Source of the DNA: Voacanga thouarsii
Lineage: Eukaryota > Streptophyta > Magnoliopsida > Gentianales > Apocynaceae
NCBI GenBank assembly: GCA_026120185.1
Contig: JANUWF010000008.1
Location: 3,410,001-3,474,000, forward strand
Direction of reading: 5' to 3'
DNA: 64,000 bases
Each line of letters begins with the position of its first letter. Position 1 is the stretch's first letter. Position numbers and translations under genes: made by a program. This document shows positions 12,201 through 22,903 of the stretch, piece after piece. The notes under the pieces were generated by a model, which ran no database searches, had not been told where the DNA came from, and worked only from the letters and a program-made list of their open reading frames with translations.

Positions 12201-13231
12201 CACATTATATGATAATGGGTTTTGAGTAGGTTTCTTTCATCTAGTCTATGCCATTCTACCTAAGCAGATCAAAAAGAGTTGAAATGGGCTAAGCACATGC
12301 AAGCATGGGCAAAGGCCTAATGAGAAACCTTAGGCGGAACTTACTAAAGGGTGGGCTTTAGGCCCACAGGCAGGAGTAGAAGCCCAGAAAGTTGCTCGAG
12401 CTAGGCACGTGCACAGCATAGCTAACCCAGGGCCACAAAAGACGGCTGTACTGAAAGGCGGGAGGGACAACAAGAATTTGAACTTTTGAAAATGAAAAGC
12501 TGAAGGCTGGTGTCAGGTGTGGTTCCCTTATGGCAAACTAGAAACTAGATGAAGGTGATGGAAACTTGTTTTGGGAGGCCAAAGATGGATTCGAAGGATC
12601 GAAATAGGATGAAAACACAATTTTGATGATGTTGAACTAGAAACATCAGACACAATAAAAAAAAAATAGACCTCTTCAAATCAGACTGATCAGGCCCGCG
12701 GAAAGATACCAAAATGGAACCCGATAATATATAGGCAAATTGACATGCTAATAACTAAAGTAACAAACTGCGCACAGAAACTGTTGTTTCCCCAGTCGAT
12801 TCCAGAAACACAGACCGGAATGTAGCAACCAGAGCAATTCGGCTGATGAACAGTGAAAACTGAGGAACCGAGTGCCAGCCACGAGCATCGAGCCGAACCA
12901 GTAATACTGACCCAGGGGCCATCCCCAGATAAGCATGGTTGCTGATCAAACCAGCAAATGTTCATAGCGAACCGTGATGTTTAATAGAAACCAGAAGCAA
13001 CGGGGAAGATGAACAGTACCCGATAAAACAGAAAAGAGACCAAAAACAAGAAAATGGCAGAAAAGAGACGAGCTACTAACCAGAGCGAATAAGAGCAGCG
13101 GGGACGACGGTCTAATCCGGTGAGTAGCCGTGTAAGTCCATGAGATCTGGTTGCTAGACGATGGTAGTGAGAAACGCCAAGGGGTACTCCAATGGGGGAG
13201 TTGAGAGCTTCTCTCTCTAGCCTCTTCTCTT

Positions 13232-13625
13232 ACCTACACTTATTTTGTTTAGATTTATGCTGTGAGTGGCGCTAGTTAGCTTAACATGAATGGCATCGTT
13301 ATATTCCTAAAGTTCAACCCTTTTTGTTCTTTGAATTTAAGCAATGCTACCTTGCTTGGTTTAAGTGGCGTCACTACCTTCCTGCAGTTTGAAGTTCTGT
13401 ATTTTGAATTTAAACTGTGTCAGGCATCTTGGCTTGGGTGGCACCACTTCTCTTCTTTTTTAGCTCCTTTTTCAGCTTTCGCCTTGTTTGTTCATCAAAT
13501 CTCTATTCTAAGTATTCTACACAAAACAATGTGAATATAACAAAAAGAGTAGTCATCTATTAAGAAATTCTTCAGAATAATAATCATAAATGACATGGAA
13601 ATATGTATCATTTAAACACCCATCT
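13232..13625 (-). repeat. 3' LTR of the gypsy element, proximal part and polypurine region
   Basis: It matches 20905-21291 of the 5' LTR, from the TACACTTATTTT junction to the end near CACCCATC. On the minus strand the bases just before the LTR (13665-13625) read as a GAAGACAAGCAAAAACTTAA block and then a purine-rich AGTATGAAGAAGAGA. This is the arrangement seen upstream of 3' LTRs in this class of gypsy element. It shows that 4303-13625 is the 3' LTR and 19748-21291 the 5' LTR. Confidence 0.85.
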
Positions 13626-15086
13626 CTTCTTCATACTTAAGTTTTTGCTTGTCTTCAAGCAAACCAACAATATCCTCAACAAGTAAAAAGCTATAAAAAC
13701 TTAAAATGATGCGTCTATCAATAAGAATAATCAAGCATGTATGCAAATACAGTGAATGTGGTATAGATATTTTGGTTCCTTAAGCTTAAGAATTTAATCC
13801 AGTTCCTATTCTATTGAATTGGGATTATATAAATTCATATATTAAGTAAGACAAATCTAAGGCAATCGAAGTTATATTAAACAAGTTTAGGCCAATTCAA
13901 AGTGATTCACCTTACTTCCTAGGTCAATAATATGAAAATGTGATTCATATAAGTTAGGATTTGTTAATCGATTTAAATTCTACGACTTCCATGCTACTAC
14001 AACCATAAGTAGTAAATGGGGGATTGGTCTATTTTTAGCCTCAAGCGGGTGTGTTTAATGCTCCATCCCACCATATCGACTCCTCAATTTTGCAAGATAA
14101 TGTAATTGCCTAATAAAGATGTGTAAAAAAATGATATTAAGCCTTTGTGTTACCCTTGTTATTCACTCTTTTTTTTTTTTTTACCTTAATCTTTATTTAC
14201 TGAAACTCATAATAAGGTTTAGTTAGAATATCGTAGAATTTAAATTTGTCACAATTCCCCACTTATATTTTATCATAACATTCTCATCAATTCCCAAAAA
14301 TTCAAATTCACAATATTTACAAAGGTCTAAATAAGGTTAATCTAAATTTTCAAGACTTAGCCTATGTTATCCTTAATATACAATTTTACATAATATCAAC
14401 TCAACCAAAGAAGTCCTAGATTAAATTAAAAAGTCAACAAAATCATAATAACTCCATCAAACTCACAACTATAAACAAACATATTAAGAATTACTGAGGA
14501 TAAACCCAAAAAATTGTTCAAAATTTTCAAATTTTTTAAAATTTTCACAAGAAATATGCCAACGAAATTATCTCAAAGAAGAATCAAATGAGAAATAAAT
14601 ATTTGCAAAGAGTAAAGTATAAACTCTCACCCACACTTAAATGGATCAATGCCCTTATTGGCCACAAATATATCATAGTGTAAGCAAATCCAATAAAACT
14701 AAAAAGATAAATAAGGAGAAAATGATTAATGATACTCCCAAAGTGTAGTGAAACTTAATGCAATGATAAGATTTGTAGAGTAAGAAGAGAGATTTTACAA
14801 GATTGAAAAGTGATCCTTACACAATGATAAAAACTCACTAAGTAAAAAAGAGATCAAAATAAACTAAATCCAAAATGAGATAAACATAATAAAGTTTAAC
14901 AAAAGTAAATCTAAAAAAAAACTTATAAATAATTGTACTTAGAAAAATGAAAAATGTTCCACAAGAAAGGAAAACAAGAATAATAAAAGCATCAATGGTG
15001 GCTGCTAGATCCATATGGCCTAGTTTGATCATCAAATCCTCCACTACTGCTATTATCCTCTCCTGGTCTCTTAAGTGTGGCTTCAT
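13626..15086 (-). other. Non-coding 3' internal region of the gypsy element
   Basis: About 1.4 kb of AT-rich sequence between the ORF at 16362-15087 and the 3' LTR. I see no reading frame longer than noise apart from the tail of that ORF. A long untranslated 3' region is usual in Athila/Tat-like elements. Confidence 0.6.
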
Positions 15087-16362
15087 GCTAGATAGTCTTT
15101 AAGTAATTTGCATGGTACTTCAGAGTGTTCTAAAGACTCTCCAAAACTACCATAAGGTTCTGTTTCTACTACTGCTTCTGAGTTATGTCTGCATTTTGTT
15201 CCTCATATCTCTCGTTATCTTGCTTCCATATTTCTACTAGAGACTTTCTTTGCTCTTCAAACTAATTTGCTTGCTAGACTTGAAGATCTCAAATCTAAGC
15301 CAAATCAGCCCTCAACTGTGCCTACTCCATCTCTAGTATACCCAGTGTAGTAAACTCTATTGTAGCTATATGTTGGCCTCCATTGGGCCTTAGTCCCTGA
15401 TGTACCTTAGCTACATGTGGCTACTACTATTGTTGCTCCCTTTGTCCATCCCTCCTCTCTCTCTAGGTGTAAGCTACCTCTGTCTAAGGCTGTCGTGTGA
15501 ATATCCACTATTAATCAAGGTCTGCTTAGAAATGACATCACTCATTGAAGTAATAACTGATATCTCTCCCTCAGTAGGTACATGGAAGTGATGAAGGATA
15601 CGACTGATGATTAGAGGAAAGACAAAGGCCTTAGAGGTGTAGCCAGATGCTACAACCTCACACATATAGGAAATTAAGAGGGCAAATAGAGAAATAGGTT
15701 GGGTATGAATCATCTTGTGAAGAATATAAACATATGCTATCCTAGCCTCATCATTCCTACTAGCCCTAGGGGCTACATTAAACCCAAGCATACAAATAAT
15801 CATACGATGAAGTAGAGGCAAAGATGTCATATGAATAGCAGTAGAGGTAGTAGTCTAGTGATAGTGCATGTTGACCTAGATTCTAGCTGCACTAAAGTCC
15901 TATTCAGGCTTAGAAACCACTTTCTTGTTGTATATGTCAATCTCAACCCAGTTCTCTTCATCCTCTACCCTTAAAATCTTAGTCAAATTGCTTTAGTCGA
16001 GTGAATGTGGATCCCTCTAACCACTGTGTCTATAGTCCTAAGGATATTATGCCTCTTATTAAAACATATTAGCATAAAATTTCTTGACTAGCCCAAGGTA
16101 AGACACACCCCTAAGATTGAGAATAGGGCCCCATCCCAGTCTCCTAAACATGGCTAAAATATGGTGGGCATTGTCAAATAAAGGGTCTATAGTCTTTTCC
16201 ATCAAAATCTTGTTGTTCACTCTTTTATCATACCACTCCTCAAATCTAGGGTCAACAAATTATCTTGAAAGGATATTTGGCTCAGTGTTGGCTAGAGGGG
16301 CCTGGGAGAAAGACTCACCCCTCTTTCTCTTTACAGAAAATTTGGTGGCAGCATGTTCGGTT
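15087..16362 (-). pseudogene. Putative plant transposon protein (gypsy-associated ORF), decayed
   Basis: On the minus strand the frame opens METEHAATKFSVKRKRG, then FVDPRFEEWYDKRV, a GWGPILNLRGVSYLGLVKKF block and, after stops, the segment 15830-15474 (LLHRMIICMLGFNVAPRASR, then SYMCEVVAS and FVFPLIISRIL). This pattern of a charged N-terminus, a YDKR/GW..L block and a helix-rich C-terminal half fits the 'putative plant transposon protein' domain found in plant gypsy elements; its function is unknown. Stops occur between the blocks, so it is not functional. It lies where pol would be expected to end, downstream of gag on the same strand. Confidence 0.72.
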
Positions 16363-17712
16363 TCCATGGTTTTAGCTCAACAACTCATAAGTACAACTTA
16401 GCTTAATAATTGGAAAACTTCCCTTCAACTCTACCAACTCCTCAAAGTATGACAAATCCAACAAAAAGTACCCTTTTAATATCAATACAAAACCTCACAA
16501 ATCAATTCTCTAATCCCTTTTAGTTTCCCAATCATTAACCAACAACTTTCCACTCCACAAATCAACAATTCAACACCCACCCTTCTTAATACCCTTTACA
16601 ATTTCAACTTCCAATACAGAGCCACAATGGCTCAATCAAATCTGAAAATGTATAGAAAAATGGAATACTCATCAGCCACAAATTCAGTACTCAATGCAAA
16701 GCCACACTCCTCATTACCCAATACAAAAACTCAATATACCATGATTCAACAAATTCTCACCACACAATTCCAATCTAAATATATAGAAATCTACTGCACA
16801 ACCACAATATCAATAGTTTAAACTCCACACACATCATAAATAAAATGGCCCATTATCCACTAGTGTCATAATTCACAAATTTCCAAAGTAGATACCACAT
16901 CCAAATATTCCTAAGCAAACAAAATTCAGGTGAATCAATTAAAGCAAAGCATAAACTATCCCAATAATACACGACTGCCAACTAAAAAAATCCCCTCAAA
17001 TCAACACAAAAAGCACTTTATTTATCAACATCAAATTCTTCAAAACAAGAAATCTGTAGAGGTTAAAATTCCAAAATTTTTCTTCTTTTTCTACTTCAGC
17101 TTTAGCGGCGCTACAAAAAAGGATATTACCCAAAGATTAAGGGTAGAAACTTAGCTGGCTTCACTTGAGAAATGTGAAAATCAAACCTTTTTCAACAAAT
17201 TTTTTTGAGAGATTCGAGCCCATGAATCAAGAGATTGGTTTCAATTTATTGAACCCTAGAGTAAAGGTTCCAAAGATAAAAAGGAAAATTTTGAATTTCA
17301 TGGGAAAAATGAAGGATTTAAAAGCAATCAAAGATGGGGTTTGATTCGGATTTAGCGGTGCTGGAAAATGATAGAAGGAGATGAGAAGCGGTGAGAAGGA
17401 TTGGGGTTGAAAACAAGATGAAATGTCTTTTTTGTTTTGATTTTGTGACATTAAGTAGCACCATTCAAAGTGGTATAATCGGCGCCGCTTAGTTAAGCTT
17501 AAGCTATGCCACTGAAAAATGACTTCGTTTCTTATGTGGCTACAATATAAATAGTATCATACGAAGTGGATGAATAGATACCGCTAATCACAGTACTTTA
17601 TTTTTTTTTAAAAACCCCTGAATTTAAGCGGGGTCGCTTATTATGAAATAAGTAGAGCCATTTAATCCTTATTCAAACTTCTCTATTTTTTTTTTTAATA
17701 CACACACACACA

Positions 17713-17775
<63 letters not shown>

Positions 17776-17944
17776 ATAAAATGAAAGTAATTACCAAAAA
17801 TTCAAACATCCTAAAATAAAATCAAAATAATGCATAATAAAATAAGTTGTCCAAATTTCAAAAACATACCGAAATTATCTAAGCCAAATAAACAAAGCAA
17901 ATAAACACAAACAAATGCAAACTAAAAAAAAAAAAAATCTCCAT
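16363..17944 (-). other. Non-coding internal region between gag and second ORF
   Basis: This 1.6-kb stretch holds no recognisable pol domain. It carries a CA/CT microsatellite (17699-17773) and several palindromic GC-rich motifs of the TAGCGGCGCTA type (for example near 17102, 17351, 17480 and 17628) in otherwise AT-rich DNA. Open frames here are short and of low complexity. The gag relic ends just before it with no protease, so pol was deleted or never present. Confidence 0.6.
17699..17773. repeat. (CA)n(TC)n microsatellite
   Basis: About 15 bases of CA repeat are followed by about 59 bases of perfect TC repeat. Confidence 0.97.
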
Positions 17945-19397
17945 AGATAATACAAGAGTAAAAAGGAGGAGGTCAATTCTTTCCATGCTCCTTGCGTGGA
18001 TTGGTCTCCGTGTTTCCAAAAGTGTGCCACTAAATTCATTAGAAATCAGCTTAGCCAGTTGTCTAATTTGGTTCTCCAAGTTGTGGATAGATGCCTCTTA
18101 GTTACATATTGATGCTTCCACACCTTAAATCGTAAGCACGTGGACAACACTAGCTTGGCAACCAACTCTTCACGGGATGGCTTGAGTTGTTTTTGTTGTG
18201 GAGGTGGTGCCTAGTATGGCAATGGAGATGAGGGCCTTGCAATTGGTCTTGCTTGAAATCCTTGGGAAGGCAATGGTTGGTTTTGTCCTTGATTACTCTA
18301 TGAAATGTTTAGGTTATTTCTCTAACTGGGATTGTAAATGTTGGCATATGGATTGTTCCCTTACCTTGCATTCCCTATATAATCTATATGCTCAAGTGTT
18401 GATCATTCACAACTCCCATGTCTTGGCACTCATAGTTAGGATGTCCTCCTCCACAAAAGTCACACTGCATCACTTGGTCTGTAAGACTGACATTTATCTT
18501 TTCAATCTTCTTGATGATTGCTTTAAGTTTTTAGCTTCCATAGACACCATGGCATCTATGCTATATATTCCTTAAGTACGAACTCTTGACCTTTGGTTTC
18601 CCTAAGAGTAATTATTCATTGCATTGTTTTCGATTATCTTATATAATTCCTTCGGTGTCTTGGCTGATTTGGAACCCCTAGATGAAGCATCAATTAGTTG
18701 GTTAGAAGCAAAGTTCAAAGCAAAGTTCAAACCATTGTGAAATGTAAGCATTTGAAATCTAAGGCCTAAACCATGATATAGACATTGCCTTAGTAATTCC
18801 ATCTATCTCTCGCATGACTCATAAATGGTTTCATCTTCCAATTAGCAAAAAGAAAAGATATCATTCCTCAACTTTGCTCTCCTAGCAGGTGGAAAATACT
18901 TTGCAAGAGACTTCTCAGCTACGACATCCCATGTTGTAATAGAGTCAGGTGGAAGTGACTTCAACTATGATTTAACACGATCACGAAGAGAAAATGGAAA
19001 CAACTGCAACTTAATAGCATCCTTTGAAATTCCATTTAGCTTCAATGTATCACAAATCTCAAGAAAAGTAGTGATGTGTACATTAGGATCTTGATCAGAT
19101 AGCCCATCAAACTATAGCATTTGTTAAATCATTTGAATAAATTTCAAAGTTGCTAGCTTCAACCCTTAGTCGAGTAATGTATGAAAGTGGTTATAAATAA
19201 TCATCCATTGTTTTCCCACCATTTCCGTTATTTCCAACTCCATTTCCACCAATTCCATTACAATCGCTTATATTCTCCATGTGTACAAGATAAATTTCTA
19301 GACTAGTACCTTGATTAGCCAATTGCTTTTCCGTCTCACGAATTTCTTTTCTCAACCTTCTCAAAGTTCCCTCAATCTCCAAATCAATTTCAACCAA
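17945..19397 (-). pseudogene. Ty3/gypsy Gag, decayed
   Basis: Gag forms the virus-like particle of the retrotransposon. Reading minus from 19397, the N-terminus has a coiled, charged stretch (LRRLRKEIRETEKQLANQG). Then, in pieces separated by stops, come the retrotransposon gag core and WMELLRQCLYHGL (about 18805-18760), TFHNGLN, IDASSRGSKSAKTPKELYKI and NNAMNNYSW (to about 18600). The C-terminal LENQIRQLAKLISNEFSGTL (18070-18015) matches the segment that precedes protease in many gypsy Gag-Pol proteins. After it the frame runs into low-complexity sequence with no protease. Stops are numerous and many would be explained by C-to-T change. Confidence 0.85.
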
Positions 19398-19723
19398 TTC
19401 CCTAATTTACACATACACAAGAGAAATCACCTACCAAAACAAAGAACTAACAAAAAAATTACTAAAATATTAGGAACAAGAACTCAAGGTAAAAGGAAAA
19501 ACATAATAAACTATTATATTGCAAAACAAAAATGTACATCAATAGGCCAAACAAAAGAATTAAAAAAAAATCTCTATAAAGAATCAATATATCAAAAAGA
19601 AGTAATATATACAAGTCTCGTGTGCAAACAACCTACATATACAAGTTAGTTGTATTTACAAATATACATATATACAAAAGCCAAATCAACAAAACTTGAG
19701 TATTTTAGAATATCACCAATCAA

Positions 19724-19741
19724 TCCTCAACAACAACACCA
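19724..19741 (-). other. Decayed primer binding site of the gypsy element
   Basis: The 18 bases abut the inner end of the 5' LTR. They differ from the usual plus-strand view of the gypsy primer site, TCCCCGGCAACGGCGCCA, at six positions, every one a C-to-T or G-to-A change. The canonical site is complementary to the 3' end of a tRNA (Asp-type in Athila relatives; from memory). Confidence 0.8.
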
Positions 19742-19747
19742 AAAACT

Positions 19748-21291
19748 TGTTGCATGTGTGTTCTTGTAGGTAATATGATATATAAATAAGAAATATTTTC
19801 ATAAGGATCACACAATTGGTCAAGCTTTAATTAAAATGTCACACTTGTTTACTCATACATACACTTTAGGCAAATATACCTATCATGTAATATAGTATTC
19901 TAAGGGATAGTATCAAATCCTTGGAAAAGGTGGCGAGTACTCCTACCTTACTATTGTTTTATTGTTTGGCCAATAAATTAAAGAGATAAAGTAAAAGTGA
20001 CAATTCACCTAGAAAGTAAACCAACCTCCCCACACAAATGAGATCCCCTAGGATCACAAAATCAATTCAAGAATAGGAAAAAGAGATAAGACAAGTAATT
20101 GAATGAAACCCTCAAAATTAGCCCAACATCAAGCATCAATTTAGCTCATCCCAAACTAGCAATGGAAGGATTGCCCTAAATTGAGATTCACTCTCTCTCG
20201 AGTTATGAACCCCCTATCTTTAAAACTCAATTTAAGGTATCTGTATCTACAAAATTAAATCTAAAGAGCATTAAACCCAACAATCCCAAATTTCAAGTCC
20301 AAAAAGTGCAATATCGCTATCTCTAGACAACACCACAACTTCATCAATTGCCCATGCTCTTTTCCTTCAAATCCTTTCTTTAGCTTATTAAAAGAAAACA
20401 ATTCAAGTGTACAAAACAATTCGGCACCCAATTTCTAACTCCATCTATCGAATTCATTAGAAAAAGGGAAATCTCACATCAATAAATCTGCACAATGTAA
20501 ACAAGCAATTGATTACTAGAAATACGTCTCAATTAAACTAAAAAGAATTTTGGTTTATCCCTTCAAATACAATGTAAATCAATGAAATCCAATATTAACA
20601 AAACAAGATTACAAAGAAAAGTTGAAGAAAACTCATAGATAAGTAGTTTCTCTCTCTTCCTTGCAATCCTTCTTGAAAATGCTCATCTTCTCGTCAAGAA
20701 TGACTTTGATCCTTCCATTGATGCCTCTTTAGTGCTTCTTGAGAGTTCTTGGCAACTGTCTATCTAAAGAATTGTGCCCTAATGTCTCCAAAGAGAGGTA
20801 TTTATAGTTTTCGCTTGAAAAATCTTTAAAAATTAAAAAATAGGGGCTTTTTGGGATGCGGAGCAATGCCGCTCAAGTTGGCTTAACTGGCACTGCTTAC
20901 ACTTATTTTTTTTCTAGATCCATGCTATGAGCAGTGCTAGTTAGCTTAACATGGACAACACACTTATATTCTTGAAGTTAGGCCTTTTTGGTTCTCTAAA
21001 TTTAAGTGGCGCTGCCTTGGTTGGTTTAACTAGCGCCGCTACCTTCCTGAAGTTTGAAGTTCTGTGTTTTGAATTTGAGCTACGATGGGCATCTTGGCTT
21101 GAATGGTGCCGTTTCTCTTCTTTTTCAACTCATTTTTTAGTTTTCCCCTTGTTTTTTCATCAAATCTCTCTTCCAAGCATTCTATACAAAATAAGGTGAA
21201 AATTGGGGGAATGAGTGATCATATATTAAGAAATTCTTCACAATAATAATCATAAATGACTTGAAAATATGTATCATTTAAGCACTCATCA
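19748..21291 (-). repeat. 5' LTR of the gypsy element
   Basis: A 1.54-kb LTR. On the minus strand it begins TGATGAGTGCTTAAATG at 21291 and ends near GCAACA at 19748. It is collinear with the split 3' LTR. The ATTCA duplication follows at 21292-21296. It contains several copies of a palindromic GGCGC-type motif (around 20865-20900 and 21004-21045). Confidence 0.9.
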
Positions 21292-21296
21292 ATTCA

Positions 21297-22854
21297 TCAT
21301 AAAAAATTGGTATAATATACAACTAGTCTTCTTTGAATCTAAATTGAATGGGAGAGTGAAGAGAAGACAACATTAAGGGAGGAATTCTCGAGAAACACAG
21401 GCAAAAGAGAGAGTAAAAAATTGTATATCATGCTCCTCCCTATTCTTGTTCTTGTAGGATGAGGGGAGAGAAGAAGCATTGCCCATACGACTAGAGCAAG
21501 GAAAAAGAAGAGATAAATGTAACTGATATAATAAACACAAATTATGAAAAAATAATGTCTCTTCCTACTCTATCTTGTTTTATTTGAATATGTGTTCGCT
21601 TTTCATAAATTACTTTTTCTCGTTTATCCTGTAATAATAGTCATAATAATATTCATATTTTTTTATAAAAAAAAATACTGCTGAATATCTAATTTATTTA
21701 TAACAACCAAATCAATCTCAATCATATAAAAAAAATTTGATAAATTTGTCGATGAGATTAACACCATCCATAATGGAATACAAAGGGTTCTAATAGATCT
21801 ACACCATTAATTGTAGAAGATTAAAAAGTGGGAAAAAAATGAAATTTGCTTTGAAAATCTGTATTAACAGCTAACTCTCCTCTTTATGATTAGAATATAT
21901 ATTTACATTAGAATAGGAGAGACTAAAACTAAATCTCTTCGACTTCAATCCATTTTTATCTATTAATGTTTATTAATTAAATAAAAGCATCCTTATCTTC
22001 TTTCAATTTTAAATTGTTACTTCGGTTTTCTTTTATTTTTTAGCATTAAATAAAATCATATCTTCTCGAGTAAGTATCAAATTAATTTAAAAAATTTCAG
22101 TTAAATACAATGATAAGTGAAAATAATATTCATTAAATTGTTAACAAGTAATAACTTGTACAAAAATTGAAACTCATATATTTATAAAGCATTATTTCTC
22201 TCAATTTCTCCTTCATACTTTATAAAACTTCAAAAATATATGTTTTATATGATATATTAAACCATTGATAAAATATGTGACTTCATCAAATATTATTAAA
22301 AAAAAAAAAGACAAGTGAAGATACACATCAAGAGAAAAAAAATATTAATAATTATTAAATTTTCATTAATTATTTATTATTAAAATAATCAATCTACGAA
22401 TAAAAAAAATTAATAGAGAAATTGGTTGGAAGTGAAGGATAGGGAAGGGCACTTTTACCTAATCGATAGACTTTAATAGATATAGATAGATGTGTGGATT
22501 CAATTTGAAGAAATATAAATATAGTATCTCACTTCTACCTACCTGATGGATTTTAATAGATAGAGATATAACTTTAGGTTAGAAATGTGTGAATTAAGCT
22601 GCTCCCTTAAAATAGAATTGTAAAATAAATAATAGAGAGTGTAGAACCAGATTCTATAGCTCTTATATAGAAATTTTTACATTGAGTTCATTGGAAATGA
22701 AAAAACAGTGATGTATTTGGGATGATAATTTTCCCATTTAAACTGGCGGTCCGCTCTAACTTGACCTGATAGGGTTAAAAATTCTTCAATTTAAACAAGG
22801 ATGGGGACAAGACCAATCTTCATACCTTGACCTGCCCCCATCTCGTCTCGCACG

Positions 22855-22903
<49 letters not shown>

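Larger units (their letters stand above)
5476..13231 (-). mobile_element. L1-type LINE inserted in the gypsy 3' LTR
   Basis: This is a non-LTR retrotransposon on the minus strand. Its 3' poly-A appears as a run of 16 T at 5476-5491 and its 5' end lies near 13231. The break falls in the same LTR motif (CTTACACTTATTT in the intact copy at about 20897) on both sides. The target duplication is short and imperfect, around CTTAC (5469-5473, 13229-13233). It contains ORF1 with a DUF4283-like domain and a zinc knuckle, then ORF2 with endonuclease, reverse transcriptase and RT zinc-binding domains, in the order expected for plant L1 elements. All frames carry many stops. A solo LTR (8874-10655) interrupts the start of ORF2. 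Without that insertion the LINE is about 6.0 kb, near full length. Confidence 0.9.
4303..21291 (-). mobile_element. Non-autonomous Ty3/gypsy element (gag + 'plant transposon protein', no pol), with nested LINE
   Basis: This is an LTR retrotransposon read on the minus strand. Its two LTRs are 19748-21291 (5') and 4303-5475 joined to about 13232-13625 (3', interrupted by a LINE). A perfect ATTCA duplication flanks the whole unit (4298-4302, 21292-21296). A decayed tRNA-type primer binding site lies at 19724-19741, next to the 5' LTR. Inside are a gag relic (19397-17945) and an ORF of the putative plant transposon protein type (16362-15087). I found no protease, reverse transcriptase, RNase H or integrase motif in the internal 6.1 kb, so it would have depended on a partner element. 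The gag type and primer site suggest the Athila/Tat side of gypsy rather than a chromovirus. Confidence 0.87.

Noticed and set aside
12690..12965. Overlapping 62-91-aa minus-strand frames
   Set aside because: They lie in the 5' untranslated part of the LINE, overlap each other in different frames and match no LINE domain.
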